64,000 bases of DNA from Lachnospiraceae bacterium (GTDB lineage: Bacteria; Bacillota; Clostridia; Lachnospirales; Lachnospiraceae): NCBI GenBank assembly GCA_017449075.1, contig JAFSKG010000036.1, positions 32,978-96,977 on the forward strand. The letters run 5' to 3'. The notes under the pieces were generated by a model. The model did not search any database and was not told where the DNA came from. It saw only the letters and a list, made by a program, of their open reading frames with translations. Of this stretch, positions 44,587 to 53,913 are shown piece after piece (positions within the stretch are counted from its first letter, which is position 1; every line of letters begins with the position of its first letter). A program made the translations under genes and the position numbers.

Positions 44587-45192
44587 ATGGCACTAAGCGC
44601 ATTTTACAATCTTAAAGAAAAGAAAAAAAAGAATGTGTTAGAAGCAATTTCGCTTTGCTTGAAAAGTAGAAATTATGATGATTTATCAGTAAATGACATA
44701 GTTGTGGCAGCAGATATATCAAGAGGAAGTTTCTATAACTATTTTAATGATAAGTCAGATGCGGTTGGAACATATATTGAGAGTAGGATAAGAGAATATT
44801 TAGAACTTTATACTGTTGCTGTAATTAATTCAAATCATAGTTTAATTGAAGGAACTCGCAAAATATATGGAGAGATTAATGATATTTTTAAAAATGAGAT
44901 AAATGTTTTGATAATGAAAAATCTTAAATTTTTCATTGAATTTGTTATACAATCTATTCATTCGGACAAATTTGAAAAAGATATTGATAATATTATAGAG
45001 TGGCTTGTAAGTAATACTATTGAAGGAAAGAAAAAACTAAACACATATAAGAAGATGGCCAATGTGCTAGACATGTTGATTATGATAGTTTTAACTGCTG
45101 TTTTTAATAATATTGTGTTTAAGTCAGCATATTTTGATAAGTATGATGATTTTAATTATAAACTTGACTTGATTAACAATAGTATAAATTAA
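44587..45192 (+). CDS. TetR-family transcriptional regulator
   Basis: This 201-aa protein has an N-terminal helix-turn-helix domain (DLSVNDIVVAADISRGSFYNYFNDKSD), the hallmark of TetR repressors. A helical ligand-binding and dimerisation domain follows, with little conservation to identify the ligand. The start is the ATG at 44587 behind AGGAGG. Upstream in-frame codons belong to the promoter: the TTG at 44515 is the -35 box. It is followed after 25 bases by the RND adaptor, so it likely represses its own operon through the 19-bp palindrome and is released by a pump substrate. Confidence 0.91.
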   Translation: MALSAFYNLKEKKKKNVLEAISLCLKSRNYDDLSVNDIVVAADISRGSFYNYFNDKSDAVGTYIESRIREYLELYTVAVINSNHSLIEGTRKIYGEINDIFKNEINVLIMKNLKFFIEFVIQSIHSDKFEKDIDNIIEWLVSNTIEGKKKLNTYKKMANVLDMLIMIVLTAVFNNIVFKSAYFDKYDDFNYKLDLINNSIN

Positions 45193-45217
45193 TAATTATA
45201 ATAGAGAGGGAGTTATA

Positions 45218-46654
45218 ATGAGTGAACAAATGCAAAATGATGCTAATGATGTAGCAAAAAAATCGGTTAAGAATGCCGGAGGAAAAATTGTATATGGTGT
45301 GATAATTCTAATTGTCATATTGGCAGCAGCTTTTTTGGTGTTTAAGAGGTTGACGTTTAAAAAAGAGGTTGATTTTAATGCTGTGCCAGCTGTAAATGTT
45401 ACGCATATTAGAAAAGGAAGTATATCAAAAGATGTGTCAGTTATGGGCAACATTTTACCAACAGATACATATTATGTTGTAGCTAAAGTTGGCGGCGATA
45501 TAAAAAATATATATGTAAAGAATGGTGACTATGTGAAAAAAGGTGATCCAATATGTGAGATAGATGCTTCTAAAGAGATAGAGGCAGCATTTATACAATA
45601 TGATACTGCTAGAAGTAGTTATGAAAGAATGCAAAAGTTATATCAAGCAGGAGATATATCACTTCAGAACTTTGAGTCAGTAAAGGCTCAGTATGAGGGA
45701 TATAAACTTGCTTATGACACAAAGATGGAATATTCGATTCCAGTTGCAGTTGACGACGGGGTTGTAGAGAATACAAATATGACTATTAATACTGCAATTA
45801 ATCAGGGCACAGTGCTTTGTTATATAACTTCAGAGGGAGCAAAGGAAATAAATTTTGGAGTTACTGAAAGAATACTTGATGGAATAAAGATAAATGACCC
45901 TGTGACTATTGAAAAATCAGGGAAAACATATAATGGCTATATATCAAATATTTCTAATTTGATAAATTCTCAAAATGGTTTATTTAACGTAAAAGCAGTT
46001 ATTACTTCTGAGAATTCATTTGCATCTGGCGTTATGGCAAAAGTAACATTCCCATATATTACTAAGAAAAATGTTAATTTATTGCCAAATGAAATCATAT
46101 ATTATGAAGCAAGTATGCCATATGTTTTTGTGGTTAATGATGAAGGTCTAGTTAGCAAGAAATACATAGAAGTTGGTATTGAAAATAAGGACTATACAGA
46201 GGTATTGACCAACTTAGATAGAAGTCTCAAAATCGTATCTACTTGGAACAATGATTTAGCTGAAGGTGCAACTGTAAATGTTGTAAGAGATGAAAAAGTT
46301 GAAGATGAGGTTTATATAGAGTCAGTTTCAAGAGAGAAAATTGAGGAAAAAGTTAAAGTAACAAACAAGATTGCAAGCAAGTCTATAGTTAAAGTAGAAG
46401 AGCCTACAGACATCGTAGACGAGAGTGAAGTAAGTGAAAATGATGGAATTAAATTAAGTGAATTAATCGGTAAAATTGAAACTGGTGAAATTGTAAAAAA
46501 AGATGAAACTGCCACAAAGAGTGAAGCTGATAAGGTTGAGCTCGCTACAAAGAGTGAAGTAAAAGAAATTACATTTGAATATTATAAGTTACAACCTTCA
46601 TTTGCAGATAAGAATATTGATACAAGCTCTGTGAAGATAACGGAGGTTAAGTAA
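45218..46654 (+). CDS. RND efflux adaptor (HlyD/MFP family)
   Basis: This 478-aa membrane fusion protein links the RND pump to its partner protein. One membrane segment lies near residues 27-46. The lipoyl halves are VAKVGGDIKNIYVKNGDYVKKGDPICEID and IPVAVDDGVVENTNMTINTAINQGTVLCYI, with a short helical hairpin between (QYDTARSSYERMQKLYQAGDISLQNFESVKAQYEG). Beta-barrel and membrane-proximal domains follow to about residue 355. The last about 120 residues are a charged extension with two ATKSE repeats and no recognised domain. A GAGGGAG ribosome binding site precedes the ATG. The stop shares a base with the pump start (TAATG). Confidence 0.93.
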   Translation: MSEQMQNDANDVAKKSVKNAGGKIVYGVIILIVILAAAFLVFKRLTFKKEVDFNAVPAVNVTHIRKGSISKDVSVMGNILPTDTYYVVAKVGGDIKNIYVKNGDYVKKGDPICEIDASKEIEAAFIQYDTARSSYERMQKLYQAGDISLQNFESVKAQYEGYKLAYDTKMEYSIPVAVDDGVVENTNMTINTAINQGTVLCYITSEGAKEINFGVTERILDGIKINDPVTIEKSGKTYNGYISNISNLINSQNGLFNVKAVITSENSFASGVMAKVTFPYITKKNVNLLPNEIIYYEASMPYVFVVNDEGLVSKKYIEVGIENKDYTEVLTNLDRSLKIVSTWNNDLAEGATVNVVRDEKVEDEVYIESVSREKIEEKVKVTNKIASKSIVKVEEPTDIVDESEVSENDGIKLSELIGKIETGEIVKKDETATKSEADKVELATKSEVKEITFEYYKLQPSFADKNIDTSSVKITEVK

Positions 46655-49600
46655 TGAGTTATCAGTTTTCCAAATTTGTCTTAAGAAAACCTGTAACAGC
46701 ATTTCTCATAATGCTCTCTATAGTTTTCTTTGGATTTATATCTATAATTAGTTTTCAGTATGAACTCATGCCCTCTATATCTATGCCTATGTATGCAGTA
46801 GTTACAGTTTATCCAGGTGCACAGCCAGAAGATATAGATACCAATATTACTAAGAAACTTGAAGATGAACTTTATAATTTACAAGGTGTGAAGCATCTTC
46901 AGGGAGCATCTCGTGAAAATGTATCAATACTTGCCGTACAATATAATTATGGTCAAAATATGAATCAGGCATATACTGATCTTAAAAAAGCAGTTGACCA
47001 AGTGAAAGCTGATTTCCCTGACGACGTGCAAGAACCTACAATATATGAGATGGACATAAATTCTATGCCTTCAATAAAGATTTCAGTTCGTAATAAATCT
47101 ACTACAGATATATACAATTATGTGTCTGAGACTATGGTTAAAGAATTAGAAAAGATTAGTGAAGTTTCTACAGTCGATATAGCTGGTGGAAGAGAAAATT
47201 ATGTAAAAATCGAATTAAAGCCGGAGATGATGACAAGGTATAATCTCTCAATGTCTACGCTCAATCAAATAATTTCTAACGCTGATTTTTCACTTCCTGG
47301 TGGCGACGTAAAAGTTGGCAAGAGAGAATTATCAATGTCTAGCGGAGTTAATTATGATACAGTAGAGTCTCTTAAATCCATTCCAATTATAACAGGAAAC
47401 AAGAGAACACTTTATCTTGAAGATATAGCTGATATCTATCAAACAAAAAAGGAACAGACGCAGGTCGGTAGATATGATAGTGATGATTGTATAGTTGTCT
47501 CTATCACAAAGACTCAATCAGCAAGTACTGTGTCTTTGTCAAAATCTGTAAAGAGAGCTCTTAAAAAATTGAGTGATGCTGACCCAAATCTTGAGGCAGT
47601 TATAGTTGAAGATAGTGCCAACAATGTAAATAACTCAATAAGCAACGTTTTTGAGACAATGATTATAGCCATAGTTTTATCTATGCTTATAATTTTCTTA
47701 TTCTTAGGTGATTTTAAAGCATCATTTATTGTAGGTACATCTATACCATTCTCAATTCTTACTGCATTTGTGCTGATGTATTTAAATGGTTATACTCTCA
47801 ATATAATTACACTATCTGCACTTGTTCTTGGAGTAGGAATGATGGTTGATAACTCTATCGTTGTTCTTGAAGCGTGTTTTAGAGCAAGTGATGAGTATCC
47901 AGGTAAAAAAGAAGTGTCATATTATTGTCTTGCTGCCCTTAAAGCAAGTAAGACTATTGGATCATCTGTATTTGGATCTACTCTTACGACTGTAGTTGTT
48001 TTTGCACCACTTGGATTCTTATCTGGTATGTCAGGACAATTTTTTAAGCCACTTGGATTTACTATAGTATTTTGTATGTTAGCTTCATATGTTTCTGCTA
48101 TATCAGTAGTTCCACTTACATATGTATTGTTAAAACCTAAAGAGAAAGAATCTTCACCAGCTGGTGGACTTGTAAGACATTTGCAAGCTTTATATAGAAG
48201 AGATTTGCCTAAACTTTTAAAACATAAGTGGATTGTAGCTATCATAAGCTCAGTAGTGCTTGTTGCGTCATTTACACTTATCGGAACATTTGAAAGAGAA
48301 CTGGTTGCTACTACAGATAATGGAATGGTTAAATTTGATATAGTTACAAAGCCTGGACTAACTTTTGAAGCAAGAGATGAAATATATAAAGAGTTTGAAG
48401 AATTCGTGAGAAAACAACCAGAGACAGATCACTATATACTTTCAAATAGTGCTAGTAGTATGTCTATGACTGGAAGTTCTGGTGGACAGGCATTGGTTGT
48501 ATATTTGAAAAATAAAAAAGAAAGAGATACTACAGATAACATAATAAGAAAATGGAAACATGAGTTGTCAGAAGTTACTAGTTGTACAGTGTCTCTCAGT
48601 TCATATTCGACATCTGCTGTTAGCATGTTTGCTATGCCAAACGATGATAAATTTGATATTTACTTACAATCTAATGAGTATAAATATTTAAAAGAGGCAA
48701 ATGATAGAGTGATAAAATTACTTGAGCAGAGAAAAGATTGTGGAAATATAACTACATCGCTTGATAATGCTGCTCCAAGAATCAAGATAGAGATTGATCC
48801 AATACTTGCTGCATCAGAAGGTTTTACACCTATGGCGGTAGGTGGACTTTTGTACAATACATTATCAGGTATAAAAGTTATGGAGAAGACTATTGATGGT
48901 GAGACACAAAACATATATCTTGAGTATGCAGACAATGAGTATGATACGATAGAAAAAGTTTCAAATATGGCTTTAAAAAGTACTAATGGTGTAGAAACAA
49001 CGGTTAAGGACATAGCTAAGATTTATTATGAAGACAACCCAAGTGCTATACCAAAGTATGATAAGAAATATAAAACTACGATAACTACATATTTTAATGA
49101 AAATGCTACTGAAAAGACTAAAGAAGAAATTCAAAAGACAATTGTTGAACCTATATATTCAAGGTATGTAGAGAAAGCATCAAGTGTAGTTGATGATATG
49201 CTTGTCGAAGAGTTCTCTGCGCTTGGAATAGCAGTAGCGATTGCAGCATTTTTGGTATTTGTAGTTATGGCATCGCAGTTTGAATCGGTTAGATATTCAC
49301 TTATGGTTATGGGGACAGTACTTTTCTCTGCAAGTGGAGCTATCATAGCACTTTGGCTAGTCAATTTAAAATTATCAATGGTTGTATTACTTGGTATGCT
49401 TATGCTCATAGGAACTGCCGTTAATAATGGTATACTTTATATAGATACTGTAAATCAGTTTTTGGATGACGGCAAGGACCTCAATTGGGCTCTAGTAGAG
49501 TCTGGAGCGATAAGACTTAGACCTATACTAATGACTACATTAACTACTATAGTTTCTATGATTCCTATGTCTGTTGCCTATGGTGAAAACGGTGAGGTTT

Positions 49601-49818
49601 TGCAAGGTTTAGCAGTAGTAGATATAGGTGGACTTATATCGTCAACACTTATGGCATTTTTCATTTTGCCGGTTTACTATTATATATTTAGTAGAAGAGG
49701 TGGCACACCACTTGAGAGACTTAGACCTATTTCAAATGATGCTATAATCCAGGTTGATGATGAAGACAGAGAAAGGGAATTAAGAAATGCTGAGAGAAGG
49801 AAAAATGAGAAAAAGTAA
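46654..49818 (+). CDS. RND-family efflux pump (AcrB-like)
   Basis: This 1054-aa inner-membrane pump has the two-fold RND architecture: a first membrane helix at about 12-32, a large porter domain, helices 2-6, a second large domain, then helices 7-12. Such pumps exchange protons for drugs or lipids. The helix-4 relay reads VGMMVDNSIVVLEA, with D399 but Asn at 400, where AcrB has a second Asp. The helix-10 segment reads GTAVNNGILYID, with Asn in place of the AcrB Lys. These changes are also found in many non-proteobacterial relatives, as I recall. It is cotranscribed with the adaptor and two TolC-family genes. The substrate is unknown. Confidence 0.94.
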   Translation: MSYQFSKFVLRKPVTAFLIMLSIVFFGFISIISFQYELMPSISMPMYAVVTVYPGAQPEDIDTNITKKLEDELYNLQGVKHLQGASRENVSILAVQYNYGQNMNQAYTDLKKAVDQVKADFPDDVQEPTIYEMDINSMPSIKISVRNKSTTDIYNYVSETMVKELEKISEVSTVDIAGGRENYVKIELKPEMMTRYNLSMSTLNQIISNADFSLPGGDVKVGKRELSMSSGVNYDTVESLKSIPIITGNKRTLYLEDIADIYQTKKEQTQVGRYDSDDCIVVSITKTQSASTVSLSKSVKRALKKLSDADPNLEAVIVEDSANNVNNSISNVFETMIIAIVLSMLIIFLFLGDFKASFIVGTSIPFSILTAFVLMYLNGYTLNIITLSALVLGVGMMVDNSIVVLEACFRASDEYPGKKEVSYYCLAALKASKTIGSSVFGSTLTTVVVFAPLGFLSGMSGQFFKPLGFTIVFCMLASYVSAISVVPLTYVLLKPKEKESSPAGGLVRHLQALYRRDLPKLLKHKWIVAIISSVVLVASFTLIGTFERELVATTDNGMVKFDIVTKPGLTFEARDEIYKEFEEFVRKQPETDHYILSNSASSMSMTGSSGGQALVVYLKNKKERDTTDNIIRKWKHELSEVTSCTVSLSSYSTSAVSMFAMPNDDKFDIYLQSNEYKYLKEANDRVIKLLEQRKDCGNITTSLDNAAPRIKIEIDPILAASEGFTPMAVGGLLYNTLSGIKVMEKTIDGETQNIYLEYADNEYDTIEKVSNMALKSTNGVETTVKDIAKIYYEDNPSAIPKYDKKYKTTITTYFNENATEKTKEEIQKTIVEPIYSRYVEKASSVVDDMLVEEFSALGIAVAIAAFLVFVVMASQFESVRYSLMVMGTVLFSASGAIIALWLVNLKLSMVVLLGMLMLIGTAVNNGILYIDTVNQFLDDGKDLNWALVESGAIRLRPILMTTLTTIVSMIPMSVAYGENGEVLQGLAVVDIGGLISSTLMAFFILPVYYYIFSRRGGTPLERLRPISNDAIIQVDDEDRERELRNAERRKNEKK

Positions 49819-50968
49819 ATTTATAAAGTTTATATCAATAATATTTTCAATATTGCTATCTTTTAGTTCATTTGCTGAGTTGGGAATTATAGAGTATTTT
49901 AATGAATTGACACCTCAATCTCACATCAATAAGATGTATTCGGCAGAGCGAAAAGATGAGTTAAAAGGCAAAATTGTGAACTATAATGATATAGAAGATA
50001 TGATTCACTTATATAATCCAGAGATACTTAATAATTGGAATTCGTGGAGAAATAATAAATCTTCACAGGATGTATTTGAAGAGTATCAGGATGCTGCAGA
50101 TAGATTATATGATGCTGCAGGTTCGCAGGATTCTGAGTTGCAAGAAGGTATGATGATGGCTCAAGGTAGAGCCATGCAAATTCAGGCAGATAAAAATGCA
50201 AGTGATTCATATACTGATTTCTTAGCAAACTACCTTGCCGAGATGCAATTAGTACTATCTACAAAGATTTTAGATATAAACTATCAAAAGAGCGCTTTTG
50301 AATTACTAAATGCTGAAGATAATATAAAAGAAGCTAGGAGAGGAAAAGAAAAAGCAGAGAATGCACTTAAATATGGTAGTGGTACACAGGTTGACTTACT
50401 TACAGCAAAAAAAGCAGTTGTAGATGCAGAATCAGCACTTATATCTGCAGAATCAGCACAGAAAACTTATAGGAGAAAGCTATTACTAAATTGCGGTAAA
50501 ACTTCAAGTGATGATATATATATTACTCCTATAGATTTAAGTGTAGATTTAAATATTGATACTATCAACCTAAACAATGATTACCAAATGGCACTTGCTC
50601 ATAATATCCAGCAAGAAATTTATAGAAGAAAGATAGAAAATGCTAGGACTGAAGAAGTTAAGAATGAGTTTAAGATTTTATATGAATCAGCACCTGAGAA
50701 AATTTATAATGACTTAGAAAATAAATATAGAAATATTTTAGATGCTGTAGATACAAATTACAATAGAGAAATTGCGCTAAATCTTGCAAAGGATAATTTA
50801 ACTAAGGCAAATAATGAATACGAGCATGGCAATATTAGTGAAAAGGAATTATTGACAGCAGAACACAATGTAACTATTGCAAGAAATAATCTTCAGAGTG
50901 CTAAGTATGATTTAAAGATAGCAGTTGAAAATTATAAATATTCGGTATTGGGGTTTGCTAGTTGCTAA
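49805..50968 (+). CDS. TolC-family protein, first of two
   Basis: This 387-aa secreted protein has a Sec signal peptide (cut likely after SSFA, about residue 24) and long helices with the TolC repeat pattern: LKYGSGTQVDLLTAKKAVVDAESAL (about 190-215) and YEHGNISEKELLTAEHNVTIARNNL (about 340-365). TolC proteins form the exit duct of tripartite pumps. The start is the ATG at 49805 behind GAAGGA, overlapping the pump gene by 14 bases. An ATG at 49787 is further from any binding site. In an organism likely to have a single membrane the protein could only extend through the wall, so its role is unclear. Confidence 0.85.
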   Translation: MRKSKFIKFISIIFSILLSFSSFAELGIIEYFNELTPQSHINKMYSAERKDELKGKIVNYNDIEDMIHLYNPEILNNWNSWRNNKSSQDVFEEYQDAADRLYDAAGSQDSELQEGMMMAQGRAMQIQADKNASDSYTDFLANYLAEMQLVLSTKILDINYQKSAFELLNAEDNIKEARRGKEKAENALKYGSGTQVDLLTAKKAVVDAESALISAESAQKTYRRKLLLNCGKTSSDDIYITPIDLSVDLNIDTINLNNDYQMALAHNIQQEIYRRKIENARTEEVKNEFKILYESAPEKIYNDLENKYRNILDAVDTNYNREIALNLAKDNLTKANNEYEHGNISEKELLTAEHNVTIARNNLQSAKYDLKIAVENYKYSVLGFASC

Positions 50969-50971
50969 TTT

Positions 50972-52381
50972 ATGAATTATAAAGTATTAAGAAAAATAAT
51001 AGTTCTCTCTCTTACAATGACTTTGTCATTAGGAAGTATTTTGTATGCGAGAAAACCTGATCCGTTTGAGGGAGAAGTAGATGCACCAGTTGCTGAAGAA
51101 AAAAATAATATATCCGAAGCTACTATTATACATAAAGATCCATATGAAGAATATAATCCGCTTAATCCGGTTAAGCCAGGGATAAATAAAGAAGAGTATG
51201 ACAGTGTAGATAATTTTATTGTTGATTTAAATACAATAGAATCAAGGATAAAGTATTTTTCTCCAACATATACCAATATTAAGGCTGGCGCAGAAAGTTC
51301 ATATTGGATGTCATTTTATGCTAGAGGTGGTAATGATACTTTATTATATGATTATAGGCAGTATACAGAAGAGATTTATGATTTGATGACTACCTTCAAT
51401 GACACAATCAAAAGTTTAACATACCAAAGAAACATTTTAGACAAGACTGATCCTGATTATAAAAAGAAATATGATACTCTTACTGCTCAAATAAATGCAT
51501 ATAAGAATATGTATTCTACTACAAAAATAACTTATAATACTACAAATTCTTCTATAAATAGTACAAAAAGAATGCTTGGATTAAACAATGTTTTATATAA
51601 TATAGGTAACATTGATAATAACAATAAAGTTGCATTTGCAAGAAGATCTGTCACAAAGGCAATTAAATCGGTTGTACTTACTTATTTGCAATTATCAGAA
51701 TACGCTGAAATACTTGAAAAACAGACAAATTTGTATTATGATATGTATTTGCTAAAGAAAAAGAACTATGAATTGGGTTTGGCGACGGCAATAGATGTAT
51801 CAACAAGCATGGATCAATATGAAAATGCTAAGAATTCATTTAAAGCTACGGAAACAACACTTAAAAATGTAAAAGAGCAGGTAGCTATAAATCTTGGATA
51901 TAAAGTTAGTGATATAGATAAGCTAGTGTTTGTTGAACCAGAAGTAGACTTAAGTTATATATCTAGTATAAATTTTGAAGACGATAAGACAAGGGCTTAT
52001 ACTAGTAATTCTACATACAATGCTATAAAAATCAGTGATAGAGATAAAAGATTACCACAAAGTACTGGAGAAGAGTTGTTTCATAAGAGACAAGAATATA
52101 CTTCAAATGTAATTATTGCCGAATTTGAAAACATGTATAATGATTTGCTGTCGAAGAAACTATCATACGATTCAAGTTTGTACTTAAAAGAAATTTGTGA
52201 AATAAATGATGCAGCAAATAAGAGAAAGTTTGATAGTAACTTGGTTAGTGAACTAGAGTATAAAGGTCTTGAATTACAAAATTTATCAAATAAACTTCAA
52301 GTTAAAGTTGCAAAATATAATTTGATTAACGCAACAAATGCATATTACTATGCAGCACTTGGAGATATAACAATATCATAA
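50972..52381 (+). CDS. TolC-family protein, second of two
   Basis: This 469-aa secreted protein has an N-terminal signal peptide (hydrophobic core about residues 9-24). A Pro-rich acidic linker follows (about 28-70), then helices with TolC-type motifs: YELGLATAIDVSTSMDQYENAKNSF (about 264-290) and FDSNLVSELEYKGLELQNLSNKLQ (about 422-446). It is divergent from the upstream TolC-like protein and longer. The two may build a mixed duct or serve different partners. The start lies 3 bases after the preceding stop, without a strong ribosome binding site, so translational coupling is likely. Confidence 0.84.
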   Translation: MNYKVLRKIIVLSLTMTLSLGSILYARKPDPFEGEVDAPVAEEKNNISEATIIHKDPYEEYNPLNPVKPGINKEEYDSVDNFIVDLNTIESRIKYFSPTYTNIKAGAESSYWMSFYARGGNDTLLYDYRQYTEEIYDLMTTFNDTIKSLTYQRNILDKTDPDYKKKYDTLTAQINAYKNMYSTTKITYNTTNSSINSTKRMLGLNNVLYNIGNIDNNNKVAFARRSVTKAIKSVVLTYLQLSEYAEILEKQTNLYYDMYLLKKKNYELGLATAIDVSTSMDQYENAKNSFKATETTLKNVKEQVAINLGYKVSDIDKLVFVEPEVDLSYISSINFEDDKTRAYTSNSTYNAIKISDRDKRLPQSTGEELFHKRQEYTSNVIIAEFENMYNDLLSKKLSYDSSLYLKEICEINDAANKRKFDSNLVSELEYKGLELQNLSNKLQVKVAKYNLINATNAYYYAALGDITIS

Positions 52382-52393
52382 TTAGGAGTCAAT

Positions 52394-53833
52394 ATGTCAG
52401 AAGCAAAAAAACAAGTAGAACAAATAACATCTCAGGAGAAAGATTTCGCACAATGGTACACTGATGTGTGTCTTAAGTCAGAACTTTGTATCTATAGCGG
52501 TGTAAAAGGTTTCGTAGTAATTAGACCGTATGGTTGGGCACTATGGGAAAATGTAATGAATAATGTAGATGCAAGACTTAAGAAGATGGGGGTAACAAAT
52601 GTTGCGATGCCTGTTCTTATACCAGAGCATTTGTTATTGAAAGAAAAAGAGCACGTTGAAGGATTTGCACCAGAATGTGCTTGGGTAGCATGCGGTGGTG
52701 ATGATATATTGGAAGATAGACTTGCAGTTCGTCCAACTTCAGAAACTGTGTTCTGCGATTATTGGCATGATGTTGTTCACTCTTATAGGGATCTTCCACA
52801 GCTTCTCTGCCAATGGGGCTCGGTTGTTCGTTGGGAAAAGGAAACAAGACCATTTTTAAGAACTCGTGAGTTTTTCTGGCATGAAGGTCACACTTTACAT
52901 GCAACTCCAGAAGAGTCTTTGAAGTTTACACTTGATATATTATATATGTATGAAGACTTTATACAAAATGATGCTGCAATCCCAGTGCTTAAAGGAAAGA
53001 AGACTGAGAAAGAAAAATTTGCAGGTGCTCAGGCAACCTATACTGTAGAGTCAATCATGAAAGATGGTAAGGCACTTCAGTCAGGTACATCTCATTACTT
53101 TGGAGATAATTTTGCAAAAGCATTTGATATAAAATATCTTGATAAGAATAATAAACTTACTTATGCTACTGAGACATCTTGGGCAATTTCTTCAAGAATT
53201 ATAGGAGCTCTTATAATGGTACATGGTGATGATAATGGTCTTAAACTTCCTCCACATCTTGCTCCTATCCAAGTAAGAGTAGTGCCTATAAGAATGACAG
53301 ACAAGAATAATGTTGATAAGGCAAATGAAATATATGAATCACTAAAGAAAGCAGGAATTAGAACAGACATAGATTTATCTGACAAGACTCCAGGATATAA
53401 ATTTTCTGATTGTGAGATGAAGGGAATACCTCTTAGACTTGAGATAGGACCAAAAGATATAGAGAAAGGTGCATGTGTGCTTGTAAGAAGAGATACTGGA
53501 GAGAAGGTTGAAGTTAAATTAAATGAATTAGACTCAAAAATAAAAGAGTTACTTGAGTTGATTCAAAAGAATATGTTCGAAGTTGCGAAGAAGTTCCTTG
53601 ATGACCATATAGATGTAGCACTTACAAAAGAAGAGTTGATTAGCAAAATGAATAACAAGAAGGGATTCATAAAGGCAATGCACTGTGGATGCGAAGAGTG
53701 CGAGATAGAACTTAAGGATGAGACCGGAATTTCATCAAGATGCATACCGATGGAGCAGGAGCAACTTTCAGATAAATGTGTAGTATGCGGCAAACCTGCG
53801 AAATACGAAGTTATCTGGGGCAAATCATATTAG
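52394..53833 (+). CDS. proS: Prolyl-tRNA synthetase, archaeal/eukaryal type
   Basis: This 479-aa class II synthetase charges tRNA-Pro. It is the short type (ProS type 3) without the bacterial editing insertion. Motif 2 is WEKETRPFLRTREFFWHEGHT, and the RPTSE segment is in LAVRPTSETVFC. A C-terminal zinc domain (CGCEECEIELKDETG, then CVVCGKPA) ends in the conserved tyrosine of this type (GKSY). An AGGAGT site precedes the ATG. It closes the TetR/RND operon, 12 bases behind the second TolC-like gene, and no leader such as a T-box is possible there. Confidence 0.96.
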   Translation: MSEAKKQVEQITSQEKDFAQWYTDVCLKSELCIYSGVKGFVVIRPYGWALWENVMNNVDARLKKMGVTNVAMPVLIPEHLLLKEKEHVEGFAPECAWVACGGDDILEDRLAVRPTSETVFCDYWHDVVHSYRDLPQLLCQWGSVVRWEKETRPFLRTREFFWHEGHTLHATPEESLKFTLDILYMYEDFIQNDAAIPVLKGKKTEKEKFAGAQATYTVESIMKDGKALQSGTSHYFGDNFAKAFDIKYLDKNNKLTYATETSWAISSRIIGALIMVHGDDNGLKLPPHLAPIQVRVVPIRMTDKNNVDKANEIYESLKKAGIRTDIDLSDKTPGYKFSDCEMKGIPLRLEIGPKDIEKGACVLVRRDTGEKVEVKLNELDSKIKELLELIQKNMFEVAKKFLDDHIDVALTKEELISKMNNKKGFIKAMHCGCEECEIELKDETGISSRCIPMEQEQLSDKCVVCGKPAKYEVIWGKSY

Positions 53834-53837
53834 TTTT

Positions 53838-53862
53838 GGGCGGATACCATCCGCCCCTTTTA
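53838..53862 (+). terminator. Intrinsic terminator after proS
   Basis: A GC-rich 8-bp stem GGGCGGAT / ATCCGCCC with loop ACC is followed by CTTTTATT. It starts four bases after the proS stop and is the most GC-rich hairpin in the window. Confidence 0.92.
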
Positions 53863-53898
53863 TTGAAAGACAAAAGTGTCGTTTTTATTATTAGAATA

Positions 53899-53907
53899 TG
53901 ATATAAT
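53899..53907 (+). promoter_or_regulatory. Extended -10 promoter of cca, predicted leaderless
   Basis: TGATATAAT at 53899-53907 is a consensus extended -10. No good -35 is visible at 16-18 bases. A start 7 bases past the box is base 53914, the A of the cca ATG. Nothing resembling a ribosome binding site lies in the six intervening bases. Confidence 0.72.
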
Positions 53908-53913
53908 AAATAA

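Noticed and set aside
48660-49409. Minus-strand open frames within the RND pump gene and similar ones under glnN, valS and others
   Set aside because: They lie in shadow frames of strongly supported genes, have no ribosome binding site or recognisable domains, and show no start signals.
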